Positions 52,615 to 63,228 of a DNA stretch of 64,000 nucleotides are shown piece by piece. A model generated the notes under the pieces. The model had not been told where the DNA came from and made no database searches. It saw only the letters and a list, made by a program, of their open reading frames with translations. This DNA is from Gracilaria gracilis. Its lineage: Eukaryota; Rhodophyta; Florideophyceae; Gracilariales; Gracilariaceae. Numbering within the stretch: position 1 is the first letter of the stretch; every line of letters starts with the position of its first letter. The position numbers were made by a program, and so were the translations under genes. The DNA lies in the NCBI GenBank assembly GCA_030374805.1, contig JARGSG010000183.1, positions 1,178,001-1,242,000 of the forward strand, given 5' to 3'.

Positions 52615-53772
52615 TCACACTATAACATGATTATGAACATACTCTACTTGCTCTGGATTCAAAAAGAAGGCGTTTGTCACTTCGGTAATGTTCTCGGCAA
52701 TTAATTCGTCAGTGAGCTCAATCGAGAAGAGCTTGGGCCAGTATTTTCCCGTCACATATATGGAAGATGATTTCTCGTCGTATGCAATTCCGTTGAGAAC
52801 ATCAACGGTGTGGCCTTTGGGTATTGCACTTTGCCGCAGAGTTTCTCTGAGATCAATCCAACCTTGAACCTTCCCAGTGCTCGGGTCAATTCGGGCAATG
52901 AAATCGGACATCCATACGTTTGCCCACAATTCATTTCCAACAATCTCCAATTCGTTTAACAAACCGACTTGCTTTGAGCCATCGAGCACGGTAAACTGGC
53001 GCACAAATTTGAATAAGCTTCCTTCCAGACGAAAGACTTTGATGGCCGAGGTACCATCACTTAGAAATACTTGATTACGGTCTTCGGGAAGTGATGCCAG
53101 TCCCCAAGCGTCGCCTTCGTAAGAAAACTCAAAGAGACGATGCAAAGTGTTTCTATCATAAACAAACCCTCTCCCGACTTTCCACAACACCTGCATTAGC
53201 AGAGACCCATCTTTGCCTACAACCGCCAGGCCCTCCCCAAAGTGACTTGGTTCCAATTGGTGGAGGTCGAGAAGTTTTCCAGTAGTGATGTCAACCTTTC
53301 GGAGAGTAGACGCACCATACAGCCCTGTTGATTCGTACATGTTACCAGCAAAACACGCCAAACCTTGCGTAAAGGCGTTGTGATCATGGTCAAATTCTTG
53401 CAAAACTGTTGCCTTGGAAACAGGCGCCATTCCTTTGGTGGCTTTGGAGGAGGTAGTATGGTATTTCGTCTTAAATTCAGTCGGGGTGAAGAATCGAGTG
53501 GATGCTTTTAGTTTCTCTAAACCGCGTTGAGATCGAAAAACGAGTATTACAGCACAAATTAAACAAGCGACTCCAAGCAGCAAGATGTTAGTGTTAGCAT
53601 TATTCAGTCGAATACGAGGTAGCAAAGAGGGTTGTCTTGCAGCAACAGTTGTTCTAACTGAGGGTGGTTTAGCTCGCCTTCTCCTTTTCATGAGTCCGGA
53701 CCACAGCCTTCTGCTGTTGAAGGATAGAGGGAAAGAACGAAAGGTGGACGAATCGATGAAGGACAACAGCAT
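52615..53772 (-). CDS. Glutaminyl-peptide cyclotransferase, plant/bacterial type, paralogue 2
   Basis: 385 aa from ATG 53772. Very basic N-terminus (MKRRRRAKPP, residues 28-37), one membrane anchor at about 61-79 (TNILLLGVACLICAVILVF), then the propeller: FDHDHNAFTQGLACFAGNMY, ESTGLYGASTLRKVDITTGK, HFGEGLAV, YEGDAWGLASLPEDRNQVFL, SDGTSAIKVF, LLNELEIVGNELWANVWMSD, IARIDPSTGKV, DVLNGIAYD and YVTGKYWPKLF. It has the same architecture as the protein at 13414-14517 and is collinear with it throughout, but diverged, so the duplication is not recent. Predicted type II membrane enzyme forming N-terminal pyroglutamate in the secretory pathway. Confidence 0.87.
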   Translation of the reverse strand: MLLSFIDSSTFRSFPLSFNSRRLWSGLMKRRRRAKPPSVRTTVAARQPSLLPRIRLNNANTNILLLGVACLICAVILVFRSQRGLEKLKASTRFFTPTEFKTKYHTTSSKATKGMAPVSKATVLQEFDHDHNAFTQGLACFAGNMYESTGLYGASTLRKVDITTGKLLDLHQLEPSHFGEGLAVVGKDGSLLMQVLWKVGRGFVYDRNTLHRLFEFSYEGDAWGLASLPEDRNQVFLSDGTSAIKVFRLEGSLFKFVRQFTVLDGSKQVGLLNELEIVGNELWANVWMSDFIARIDPSTGKVQGWIDLRETLRQSAIPKGHTVDVLNGIAYDEKSSSIYVTGKYWPKLFSIELTDELIAENITEVTNAFFLNPEQVEYVHNHVIV

Positions 53773-54230
53773 ATCTTGGTGGCCGTGATCCGCGATAGTT
53801 ACAGCTTGCGCTCAAGTGGATTGAAGTCACATCAGTTGGTGACCCATTTCAGTTGCCAGCAATGCCAACCTCCATTTCGAATGGCCATTCATGTCGGTAC
53901 ACTTGTGCGCAAGGCTCCATATTTTTAAACACGCTGCATCGGTCTGAAGACCATAGACCAGACAGCAGACTATATGGCACGAGATAGATAGAAAGAGTAG
54001 TTGCCACACTACCAAAGGGCTTGTTGGAAGTGTGTGTCCGTGTGTCCACCATTCATCTTCGGAACCTTTGCGTAGATCAAAGTTGCGACAAAGTAAAAAG
54101 AAACCGGTACAGAATCACGAACAGCGAAGGTCACAAAACACAAAACTGAAACTAGACTTGTATTTGTTTACATACCGCAATAACAAGACGTGTGCATTCT
54201 TTTTCTTCTTCTTCTAGCATATACAGCATG
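53773..54230. other. Intergenic region
   Basis: 458 bp upstream of glutaminyl cyclase 2 and downstream of the SPOC-like gene. It includes a T/C-rich run (TTCTTTTTCTTCTTCTTC) near 54196. No gene. Confidence 0.45.
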
Positions 54231-54674
54231 TTATTGAGCTTTATTAACCCGCTCAGCATAAAAACCACCCAGCAAACATGCGGTGTCAGCATCATCACGA
54301 ACAGCCATCACAAAGATACATGCACCATGAACAGGAACTTTGAACATCCATTTAGCATCTACCATGACATTAGCAATAGAATTCAGCCTACCATGGTGTA
54401 TCTCGGCATCATCATCGTCAACAGGCACAAGTCGAAAACAAATGCGCGACGCAAGAACGTCGCTGAGATGATCTGAAACGGCAGTAGATTGAACAGAACG
54501 CAGATGAAGCACGTTCGGCCATTTGAGAGGTGGTGCGGCTAGTATGGGAATGGCATGTGCTAACGTATGGAATGAGCGATTGTTCCCTTGCAGACGAAGA
54601 ACGCCGCGCCAGAGAGGAGTGTGGGTGACGGAGGCGCGCGTGGAAGTAGTGCTGTTTTTTGAACGGGGGGCCAT
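54231..54674 (-). CDS. Small protein, possible SPOC-like domain
   Basis: 147 aa, ATG at 54674. The opening is basic and Ser/Thr-rich (MAPRSKNSTTSTRASV). Then PLWRGVLRLQGNNRSFHTLA (about 20-39) resembles the first strand of SPOC domains (W-x-G-x-L-x-L), with a beta-rich remainder ending KVPVHGACIFVMAVRD and GGFYAERV. SPOC domains bind phosphorylated proteins in transcription and RNA factors, but here the domain would stand alone, without RRMs. The match is by pattern only. Composition supports a true gene. Confidence 0.5.
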   Translation of the reverse strand: MAPRSKNSTTSTRASVTHTPLWRGVLRLQGNNRSFHTLAHAIPILAAPPLKWPNVLHLRSVQSTAVSDHLSDVLASRICFRLVPVDDDDAEIHHGRLNSIANVMVDAKWMFKVPVHGACIFVMAVRDDADTACLLGGFYAERVNKAQ

Positions 54675-54970
54675 GGATACAGCGGGCGGTTTGTTGGAGT
54701 TTGATGAAATGAGCAGTGTTGGGTGCGACCGCCGTAGAAGATGCGTACCATGAGCTGTTCTTCTTCTTAACCGACAGTGTCATTTACAAGTACAACTGTG
54801 CGTTCTCTGCGGCTGCACATGCAGGCCGAACGGCGAACGCCGTCAGGCGAACGCGTCACACAAGCCGCACTCGCGAGCTTCTGCGGCGGACTGCTGAAAG
54901 TATTTCTAAGTTTAGCTGGCGTATCACGAACGCTTCGTTGAGCGCAACTACCATACTCAAAGAGCGTTAC

Positions 54971-55378
54971 TCAAAGAGTGAGTGTGTGGGTATTCCAAAG
55001 TTCGACGATCGCTGTGTGTTTTCTGAACATTGCGACACACATGCCACAAGTGCTATCGCGAACGTTAGCAGTAGATAGAGCTACACATGCATTTATAAAC
55101 TTATCAATAAGTTTCAAGATGCAGCCAAACTCTTCTTGTGTAACATACTGTAAACGGTTGACTGCTGTATAATCTCCAACGTCATCGGCTGCACCGTGTT
55201 CTGTCAAGCAGTGCAAATGTGTTCCTTCCCACTCCTCTACGTGTAGTCTTTTGGGTGTGCTGCAGCTCCCCCGACGTGCTTGTCGCGCTCGCGTTCCCCG
55301 TGCGTTGCACCAGTCCAAGTAATAAAACTCACCACCACGCGCCACTCTGCCTCCGCTCACGCGATACTGTTCTTCCAT
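54971..55378 (-). CDS. Possible small ORF, unknown
   Basis: 135 aa from ATG 55378 (MEEQYRVSGGRVARGG). Contains a plausibly helical stretch, EEFGCILKLIDKFINACVAL. No family is recognised and there are no membrane segments. It may be a chance ORF in a gene-poor region. Confidence 0.25.
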   Translation of the reverse strand: MEEQYRVSGGRVARGGEFYYLDWCNARGTRARQARRGSCSTPKRLHVEEWEGTHLHCLTEHGAADDVGDYTAVNRLQYVTQEEFGCILKLIDKFINACVALSTANVRDSTCGMCVAMFRKHTAIVELWNTHTLTL

Positions 55379-56372
55379 CAATCACATATGCAAATGTGGA
55401 AGCACGAAGGTACGTGTAAAAAGCAGCCGCCATCTGCATCCCACCTAGGTTACTGTGGCAACTATGTTTCAACATGTGAAGCTTTCAACCGTGTCTGCAT
55501 ATGTAAACGCCATGACACGCTGTTGTAACTCGCATTTCGGAGCATGTGTTCCACTTCGAAACTTGTTGTTGATGGTCAGTCATCATGCATCCTGAAACCG
55601 CTGCAATCCAAACTTAACGCCAACCAGATGGGTACGTGAGTGCGATGTACTTCTATAAAAAAAAGCCTAGTAGTATTCAACACAATACAAAGAATCCCAA
55701 TGCTCACATATGAGTGCTGCACTTCTGTTGTGGATCGATAAGGCAGAGGTTGTGCCAGATATGGGCAGATTGGTGGAAGATTCCTGCATCCTTCCGAGCT
55801 GCATTTATTGTGCACTAGTTTGAGTCGCACTTGTTGTTCACAGTTAGAGGTCAAAAAGCTTTTGACGACTGCTCGGCTCTCAACACGCGGTGAACGCCTC
55901 CCGTGAAGCCCTTCGGTGCCTGTGCGTTGCTGGAACAGCGTGCTCGGTATTTGTGCTGTTCTACCACACTGACGACCCGCAAGGGCCATCGTTAGCCGAC
56001 TAAGGGGCAAGGTAAGGTGGGAGTTGGTGCCGGTACGTAGCAATAACAGATAAATACAGTTCTTTCCTTGCGTCTCTACAACAAATAATATCCTCATCAT
56101 CTTCTTCTTCATCAGTTCTTGGCCCCCGTTGGAGATCCGTCTGCGTTCCCATTTCGCTCCGTCGATATCCTCATCATTTGATGTTTCCAGCACCAAGTAA
56201 TTCCAATATCAATAGCTGCTTTGCACAAGGGCTTGCTTGTAAGTTACTCATTCAAGTGTGGTGGTATGTGTGTGGGACCAACCTCTCTCTTGAGCAAGTC
56301 CTGGATATTCTCGTATGATGATGAGAAGCGCTCAATCATCAATGTGCATAGTTCGCACAAGTCAAGGAAAAC

Positions 56373-56765
56373 ATGACAGCTCTCTACGCTAGGTTGCTCA
56401 TAAGCAAGAGATATTGCGAGGGAGAGACAGCTCTTCTTTCAGAAAACATCTTTGTCAAGTTAAGACTTGGACTTCAACATTTATCTCTCCTTGAAAGACG
56501 CTTCTCAAACACCCTGTATTGCCAAGTGGCCTGCGAACTAGATATAGATATTCAACAGCAAAGTGAAAGTAAGCCAACAGATAAGAAGTTGACCGCTTCC
56601 CTCCGACTGTTAACATCGCGAAAAGGTTCCGAAACAACCTCCTGCCTTTTGTACTCGACCTTCAGTAGTCATGGTTGGCCTCCAATGATTATTCTTTTTC
56701 AAGAACATAACAAAGCAGGACGGGCTTTGATTGCTCTGCTTGTCACGAAAGGCACCACGAATTGA
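56373..56765 (+). CDS. Possible ORF, unknown
   Basis: 130 aa from ATG 56373 (MTALYARLLISKRYCEGETA). Amphipathic Leu-rich pattern in FVKLRLGLQHLSLLERRF. No family is recognised. It might be an exon of a gene that includes the frame at 56916, but I found no convincing splice pair. Confidence 0.25.
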   Translation: MTALYARLLISKRYCEGETALLSENIFVKLRLGLQHLSLLERRFSNTLYCQVACELDIDIQQQSESKPTDKKLTASLRLLTSRKGSETTSCLLYSTFSSHGWPPMIILFQEHNKAGRALIALLVTKGTTN

Positions 56766-56915
56766 TTATGCAAATGCTGTTACAGTCTTTACTCATCGTG
56801 GGAGAGGGCCTATATCTAATTCTTGAACATTCTTGAAGCCATTATGGCTTCCATCCAAACGAGCGGGTTGATGCGTTGGTAAAATCTGGTCTGAATAATT
56901 TCTCTACAACTTGAA

Positions 56916-57170
56916 GTGCAAGTTTCAATACACTACGCGGGTGTTAAGGCTGTGCTCAAATCAAAGACAAGCAGCAAAAGCATCGCCCACCGTTGTCTTG
57001 TATCAATTGCAGATGAAGTGGGGAAAGCAGAAGTTGTTTTGGCGCAGTTTTCGACACGGCACGTCTACGTGGACGAATTTACACCCCGTGGCCACTTATG
57101 TCGGCAAAAAGCCGAGGCGATGCAACTGCGGTACGAGAGTGAAGAAAGATGCAGACCACGTGCCTGCTGA
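56916..57170 (+). CDS. Possible exon or ORF fragment, unknown
   Basis: 84 codons with protein-like composition (e.g. VSIHYAGVKAVLKSKTSSKS, VSIADEVGKAEVVLAQFS, RQKAEAMQLRYESEE). The frame is open upstream to about 56895 but has no ATG, so it would need an upstream exon. No family recognised. Confidence 0.25.
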   Translation: MQVSIHYAGVKAVLKSKTSSKSIAHRCLVSIADEVGKAEVVLAQFSTRHVYVDEFTPRGHLCRQKAEAMQLRYESEERCRPRAC

Positions 57171-57951
57171 CTAACTGTTCTCGTAGAAACGAGCTGCCTG
57201 CTGCACAAGAACGAAAAAAAATAGGACGATGATACAAATTATAAGAGAATGGCCGTCAAAGTTTTTGGCATTCTTTAGGAAAGAAGGCTATGATATATGC
57301 AAATAGTTTAGCCTTGCTTATTGCTTCGAAATAAGCAGTACACGTAGTAAACCAAACTTAAGAAGAAGAAAGGGTTTCTTGAAGTATTGGAATACGATGC
57401 TTTCTCCTTCTCTCTTTTATGGAGCACTCTAGAAAAAACCACCACTCTGAATGTGTCTGTTAAAAGAAACGCTCTCTCACTAGAATTGCAAGCACTTTAT
57501 CAAACCGTTTCCTAATAATCCCAGGCTTCTGGGGAAGAGAAGGTTTCTTGGATAGAAAGGTTTAGTGATGCAAGCGCAAACGAGAACTACCCTTGTACGA
57601 AATAGGACCCAATTGGCACAAGCGACCGTGTACACCAGTGAAAGCAACGACGTAAGGCAATATTTAGAATGTCGGGCCCATCTGGGGTTTGGCCTTTTTC
57701 AAGAGAGAGCACTATCTTTAGATAGGCCTCCAGTCGTCTCGGAATCAGGGGCGACCGACCACAATAAAGAAGTGGGGCCCATCTAAGCACAGGGCAGAAA
57801 GCGTGACTCTCCACGCACTATTCATACACACAAGCCAGCTTACTTGATAGTGGTTAAAGAGTTCACACAGAAGTGCACTATTCGTAATTTAGTTCAATAA
57901 GGAGACTTACTTGGGAAGCATGATGGGTCATCGTCCCGTTCAGTCACGTTG

Positions 57952-57964
57952 GTTGCCAGGCAAC
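57952..57964. promoter_or_regulatory. X-box-like palindrome GTTGCCAGGCAAC
   Basis: GTTGCC-A-GGCAAC is a perfect odd-centred palindrome that fits the RFX X-box consensus GTNRCC-N(0-3)-RGYAAC. No gene starts close by, so function is doubtful. Confidence 0.3.
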
Positions 57965-58505
57965 GGAGACAGGGCAGCCAATGCCGTAAGGGCACTAGTA
58001 TCTAAACGCTCTACGTCTCCCGTTTGCACGATGGTTCCAACAATCTTATGGCAAACAGATGATTCCCATTCGGAAATCCCCAACCATCTCGACGATCAGA
58101 GATGGGTTCAGGCTTTGGCTTAAGTTACGACCACATATGACGGTCCAAACTAGTAGTATCCCCTTGTTTGTGGTGATTTGCTCGTGATGGTCAACTAGAT
58201 TAGTGGCTCAGACAGGGAGCTTACGCGCGAACGAGATCAGGATTTTGAACCATTCGGTTGTCAGACTCGGGACCTACCTTGTACCGTGGCATGGTCTTCG
58301 CGCACTAGCTCCCATCATGAGTAAAGATAAAGGAACACAATTCTCATAGTCATTAACCAATTACTTGTGAGAGCAGCAAAATGAAAGCGGTTCGCTTCTT
58401 GGTCGCGCGTACGGTATCTACCGTATGAGTGCTTCTAAACACTGAGATCCCTTTTGAAACATTGTTCTGACGACAACATGTCGCGATTGGTGCATTGCAA
58501 CATGT

Positions 58506-59630
58506 TCACTGAATTGAGCCCATGGTAGTAGCCAAAGGTTGAATGGGAACAAACAACGGATCATTTGGCAGCATAGACTGATCGGAGTCGCCGGACGTGG
58601 AGGTCTTTCTCTCTTCCACATCGTACAGAGTTGGTTCAACGGTGGTATCATCGGCATCCTCTGCAGGCGCTTGGGGGGTTTCAGAAGTGAAGGCCACATC
58701 CAACGTGACTGCTGATGACGACACCTTTGGGTCGGCATTTTGTGGTTCATCTGCACTGTTTGAAACTCGCAGCAGACACTCCTCTTCGGGATAGGACTCA
58801 GTTTCAGTGGCAGATGGTTCAGTGGAAACTGGAGCAACGCCTGGATGCGGAACGAGAGTGTGACCATGGGTGGGACGGTCTACTCTATTAAACATGTGTG
58901 CAAGTGCTATGTTATATTGGTTGAAAAATGGCTGTTGCATGGCTAAATCGTCATCATCATCGTCGTCGTCATCATCGTCATCACTGAGAGGGAACTGAGA
59001 TAGCTTCACATACGGAAAGGCTGAAGAGTAAGGAGCCATTCCGTACACGGCCTCTTGATTGACTCGTCGCCAATAATCGGCCGCCAGCGCAGCAGCAGAG
59101 TGATATAGACTGTGAGTCATCGCATAAGGGGCGATTGGATTGTAGTTGGGAGGCACAAAAGGCGGCGACGTCACAAGCTCCGGTGTGACTGGTGGCATTT
59201 CAGAGAACGACACAGTTGGAGTGGGCGATGGGGAGGAGTGCGGTGGGGAAGTATGGTGCTCAGGGGACTCGGCATCATCAGCGGGCGGTTTGGAAGCAAG
59301 ATGCGGAGTGGAAACGGGGCTGAGGGCGTCCAGCGGCTGCGATTGTTCCAGAGATGGGGTGTGAGGGGGGTCTGGAGCTGGAGGCATTTCTCCGGCCAAC
59401 GCGGCCGCACGCACGGGCGAGGTAAGATTTCGCCACTTGTCCTTGAGATCGACGGATGTTCTGACGCCATTGAAGACGGGGGAATGGCGCAGTATGCGCG
59501 CCCACTTGCCGACGCCATAGGTGCGAACTCCGGCGAGCAGCGCCTCCACCTCTCGCGTGGACCAGCGCACGGTCTTGCGGCGCGTGGAGGCGCGCGCCCT
59601 CTTACGGGGGCGCGACGGCTTGGCGTGCAT
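58506..59630 (-). CDS. MYB-domain protein of the telobox (TRF/TRB-like) type
   Basis: 374 aa from ATG 59630; the open frame upstream is promoter. After a basic start (MHAKPSRPRKRARASTRRKT), one MYB/SANT repeat spans about 21-72: VRWSTREVEALLAGVRTYGV, GKWARILRHS and TSVDLKDKWRNL. VDLKDKWRN is the telobox signature of telomere-repeat binding proteins. The rest is Pro/Ser/Thr-rich, with a run of Asp (about 216-228) encoded by GTC/ATC-type triplets at 58946-58984. It may bind telomeric repeats or act as a transcription factor. It is divergent from a membrane protein gene. Confidence 0.8.
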   Translation of the reverse strand: MHAKPSRPRKRARASTRRKTVRWSTREVEALLAGVRTYGVGKWARILRHSPVFNGVRTSVDLKDKWRNLTSPVRAAALAGEMPPAPDPPHTPSLEQSQPLDALSPVSTPHLASKPPADDAESPEHHTSPPHSSPSPTPTVSFSEMPPVTPELVTSPPFVPPNYNPIAPYAMTHSLYHSAAALAADYWRRVNQEAVYGMAPYSSAFPYVKLSQFPLSDDDDDDDDDDDDLAMQQPFFNQYNIALAHMFNRVDRPTHGHTLVPHPGVAPVSTEPSATETESYPEEECLLRVSNSADEPQNADPKVSSSAVTLDVAFTSETPQAPAEDADDTTVEPTLYDVEERKTSTSGDSDQSMLPNDPLFVPIQPLATTMGSIQ

Positions 59631-60500
59631 GGTACGGCGACACGGGCGGGGCGGGAGGGGGAGGGCGAAGCGCCGGGCGGGTGAAGCGGCGCAACGGAGA
59701 AGACGCGGCTGATAGTCCGCGACGCGGCACATGCGTAATGGCTGATCGACGGCAGCGATCGTGCGGACTTCCGGCGGCTGCTGTCGCGTGCGAAATCTGC
59801 GGCAGGATATATCTCGCCGCTGCACGGCCCAATGGCGCGCGGGCACGTTCACACGTGACAAATATCCGGCAAGAATTGGCGTCTGTGTTCATTCCGCTCG
59901 GGGAGCTCGCGCGCCGAATCGTATCTCAGCGCCTTGTGCGGCCGCAATTCCATCACGCGCGCGTTAATTAACACCTTCGGCTTGTCAACACCGAATTCTG
60001 TTTCCCGTTGCTGCATGTTGTGCGCACGTCGACATCATCTGTATGACCTTCTTATCTATCGTACTGGGAATAAGGGAATAAAGTTAGATTTACCCCGCGA
60101 CGTAGACCTAAACCTTCCGGAACACTCCACCACCGAGGGTTGTTTCCCTTTCGGTAGCGTTAGCGTTACCTTCGTATCAAGTTGGCAGGGGCCGCTACCC
60201 AACTGGTAGGCTACCAACGGTACACGCTAGTCTAGCGTTCCTACCCGGAGGCTCATCATCGCCGTCGCTTCCTCGATCATCGCTCAACGCTCACAAGGCT
60301 CAATTCACGCCCAATTCACCATGCATTCCTCCACAACATACCCATCGCTTCCCATCTTTCAAGCTCTGCCCTCGCGATTTGTCCCTGAGCCCGCTCAACG
60401 CAGTCTGCAGCTATCGCTTGTCCCAGCTCATTCTGCTGTCTTCGTCAACACCCGCCTCTCCTGCTCACCTTAAACTCGAATCGCCGCTCATTGAAGAGCT
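59631..60500. promoter_or_regulatory. Divergent promoter region with MYB-like inverted motif
   Basis: 870 bp between the telobox MYB gene and the polytopic membrane protein. GC-rich on the left. CTACCCAACTGGTAG (60195-60209) and CTACCAACGGTAC (60211-60223) stand side by side about 280 bp before the right-hand ATG. No gene is supported. Confidence 0.45.
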
Positions 60501-61715
60501 ATGTCGTCTACGCCAGTCTCGAAAAAGGCTTTGCCAGACCCAATCCCTGTTCGTTCGGTGTTTCCGTACGGAAGACCCACAGCTGAAGAGTATGCTCACA
60601 AGTTCAATAACTACGGAGGAGGCGTCAACCCACTTGGTTACTTGGGTCACGAATTCGCACCAGATGGTTCATACGGATATCGCCCTCCGAGTCGCCCGTC
60701 AAAGCCCTTCCGCAAGTGTACTCGCAATCTGCCACCGCAGCCCAAACCGGCCAGCTTTGACGTAGGGTTCGATGACGAGGCCGTGTTGAGCATGACCATT
60801 CCCGAACACATAAGCAAGGAAATCCAACGCTCTGCGCCGGACTCTCAGCGTCATGACGACACTTGCTGTCCGCTTATCAGCAAGTCCTCCGGAGCCATTC
60901 CTTTGCCGTGGGCATGTGTGACGCAGAGCACTGTTCTAAACCGTTATGTATTCGTTACCTGGAGGCTGTTGCTTCTCGCTCTGTCACTGACTGCGCTCAT
61001 TTTTTCCTTCGTCTATGGTGTAACTGCGTCATCTTTGATCGTTTCCTGCGTCTTCACCGTCGCTGTAATGAAGGACGTCTCGATTTCGTTTGCGTTGCTC
61101 TCGTACTACGTCAAGAGACGCCCGTTGTGGAAAGAAAGCGACGTTCTATGGTAAGTAATCATACCACCACCGTATGGTACTCTTCACCAGTTACACTGAC
61201 CGATTCTTTAGGGTTATTGGAACCATGTTTCAGATAGCAGCCCATGTCACACTCGCTGCGCCAATCGTGCTTTTCAACAACTATTTGTTTGCCACTTCTG
61301 GTGATTCCGTGGAACAGTATGCAAAGTCTCCAAGTGCGTACTTCCTCGGGGTGCAGCTCTTTGTTGTATTGCTTGACATTCTGGTTACTCCATTACCCCC
61401 CAGGCCGTACGGTGTTCTGATCGGGTCGCTGGTGATAGGTTTGTCAGGTGTCTTTCCAGGTAAGTTTTCACGAAAGACATTCACCGAGAGATCAAGCTTC
61501 TTACCGTGTTTTCAGTTATGGAGACTACTGCTTCCAGGTTGTTCACTGCAATCGGCATTCTTGCTGCCAGCAGCGTGGGGTTAGGTCTAATCTTGCATCT
61601 TGGAATCTCAGCTGTCTATTTCTATTTACACGCACCGCGACTTGCTCGAATGCTCACCTCTTCCAAGGCCAAGGAATCCAACAGCGATACATTTTCGGGC
61701 TATGGGTATTCGTGA
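60501..61715 (+). CDS. Polytopic membrane protein, three exons, unknown family
   Basis: Exons are 60501-61150, 61212-61459 and 61516-61715, giving 365 aa. The introns are only 61 and 56 nt, both GTAAGT, ending TTTAG and TTCAG; joints read SDVLW-VIGTMFQ and GVFPV-METTAS in frame. The N-terminal ~140 residues are soluble and Pro-rich (YAHKFNNYGGGVNPLGYLGH). About six hydrophobic segments follow, e.g. RLLLLALSLTALIFSFVYGV, HVTLAAPIVLFNNYLF, LGVQLFVVLLDILVTPLPP, YGVLIGSLVIGLSGVF and GILAASSVGLGLILHLGISA. The layout faintly recalls the rolling-stone/FAR-17a-AIG1 families, without a clear signature. No signal peptide. Topology and function are unproven. Confidence 0.78.
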
Positions 61716-62085
61716 GGCTGTCTGTATTGTAATGCAAGTCACCATTACCGGAAGTTAGGCTTGTCGCTCTAACTGTTCCTGGTCTTAGCTGCGAAATATC
61801 GAAGCTTTTCCATCAGCGGGTAGCAGGACAGCTTTTGTGTTTGCTTCCAAGATCTCTGGAAAGGAGCATTAGCGTGAGGGATTTTTGATGACAGTCACAT
61901 TCCATTGTTCTCATGATTGTAGTCATAGGTATTGAAGATTTGGATGGTGCAATGATCGTCTATAACATAACCACTTAAAAATGAACACATGAACACATTA
62001 ACATTGAAGACTCGTTCCTAGTCGTTACCTTCGTACCTTACCGCTGTATCATGATTGATTCTCGAACGTAAAACTGCTCGATTTG
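61716..62085. other. Convergent intergenic region
   Basis: 370 bp between convergent stops. Nothing recognised. Confidence 0.5.
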
Positions 62086-63228
62086 TCATGTGTTCGACTG
62101 GTCGCGCACTGGCAGTTTGGAGTTTGCCACATCCAAGAGATCCCATGCATGCTTTTTGGGTTGTGAAGTCCTTGGTCTTTTGGCCTCCGGTTGGGATCTC
62201 GATGACGCACCCTGTTTCGCAGCTTGTTCATCGGCGCCATGATTTGACGATGGCAACAATTGCGTGGCATCTGTACTCTGGCGATGTTGGCGTTTTCGGT
62301 TTCCTCTCCCCCAATTGATGAAGATATTGGTTCCGTTCACCAGATGCTTTCCATACATTGTATCAATAGCTTGCTCTGCCGCTTGTCGAGATTCAAATTC
62401 GGCAAACGCAAAGCCTTTATCGCTGATCATAGAGATGCTTGATAGTCCTTTGCATTCGGCAAACAGAAGCTTCAAATCACTTTCGGTGATAGCGGCGTTG
62501 AGTCCGCCAATAAAAAGAGTTTGTATTGTAGGATCATCTGGAGGTGAAGGTCCTTGTGCACCACCTCTCCGCGCACTGACAGAAACTCCCAGCTTGCGGA
62601 ATATCTTGGATGCGACCGGATCATTGACGCCATAGTATCTATCACGCAAGTTTTGCTCTTCCATGGCTTCATCAGCGTCATGCTCAACGTCTTTTGGCTT
62701 CTCGTGGCGATAAGGGCAATACAAACCTCGGGTGCAAGCGCCTTTCAGAAAGAAGGAACAAATCCTGGAGCGGTTTCTTTCGTAACGCGGTGTGATACGC
62801 TTTGCTCGTTGCGCAATATCGTTGATCTTGGGCGCATCATAAACAGCTTGCACCTCTCCGCTGACAATGGCGCGTTCAGATTGTGCGGCGGCATACTCTC
62901 TGGTGCCGTCGCTCTTGGGAACAACCGTTCTCTGACGATCGCCGGCTGCCATGGATGCATCTCTGACTTGAACGGGAAGGCCGTATTCCAGGTCGAGCAA
63001 ACAGGTCTGACACACGTTCTTTGCTCGGGCGCACGTTTGGCAGATTTCTGTCTTCTTGGGGCGAGTGGCTTCTCCCGCCGGCCGCCAGCGGAATGAGGTG
63101 AATGGGCGCTCGCACACCTTGCACGCGGAAGCCCATGGCTGCTTTTGCATGCGCACGTATGGGTTTGGACCCAGGCATGTTTCGCAAAGTATGGGGAAGT
63201 CGTCGCCCTTTGTATTCGCAGCAGACAT
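62086..63228 (-). CDS. RBM22: Pre-mRNA splicing factor RBM22/SLT11-like
   Basis: 380 aa from ATG 63228. In order: an N-terminal cysteine-rich zinc region (ILCETCLGPNPYVRMQKQPW, CKVCERPFTSFRWRPAGEA, ICQTCARAKNVCQTCLLDLE, about 15-90), a CCCH zinc finger (CSFFLKGACTRGLYCPYRHE, about 158-177), and an RRM (TLFIGGLNAAITESDLKLLF, GFAFAEFESRQAAEQAIDTM, about 242-315), followed by a basic tail. This is the RBM22/Ecm2/Slt11 architecture. The protein contacts U6 and the intron in the catalytic spliceosome. It is divergent from RPL15. The open frame continues upstream through an Asn run that comes from a GTT microsatellite in the leader. Confidence 0.92.
   Translation of the reverse strand: MSAANTKGDDFPILCETCLGPNPYVRMQKQPWASACKVCERPFTSFRWRPAGEATRPKKTEICQTCARAKNVCQTCLLDLEYGLPVQVRDASMAAGDRQRTVVPKSDGTREYAAAQSERAIVSGEVQAVYDAPKINDIAQRAKRITPRYERNRSRICSFFLKGACTRGLYCPYRHEKPKDVEHDADEAMEEQNLRDRYYGVNDPVASKIFRKLGVSVSARRGGAQGPSPPDDPTIQTLFIGGLNAAITESDLKLLFAECKGLSSISMISDKGFAFAEFESRQAAEQAIDTMYGKHLVNGTNIFINWGRGNRKRQHRQSTDATQLLPSSNHGADEQAAKQGASSRSQPEAKRPRTSQPKKHAWDLLDVANSKLPVRDQSNT

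Larger units (their letters stand above)
54675..58505. other. Gene-poor 3.8-kb region with a few candidate ORFs
   Basis: No gene here is recognised with confidence. The best open frames are listed separately (54971-55378 minus, 56373-56765 plus, 56916-57170 plus). A 206-codon minus frame at 55576-56196 lacks an ATG at its start and is not protein-like. An X-box-like palindrome lies at 57952-57964. Confidence 0.4.

Noticed and set aside
55576..56196. 206-codon minus-strand ORF
   Set aside because: No ATG at its beginning, uneven composition, no domain or splice context.
58195..58270. tRNA-like elements (TGGCTCAGACAGGGAGC and GGTTCAAAATCC on the other strand)
   Set aside because: The two elements are on opposite strands and the T-stem does not pair.
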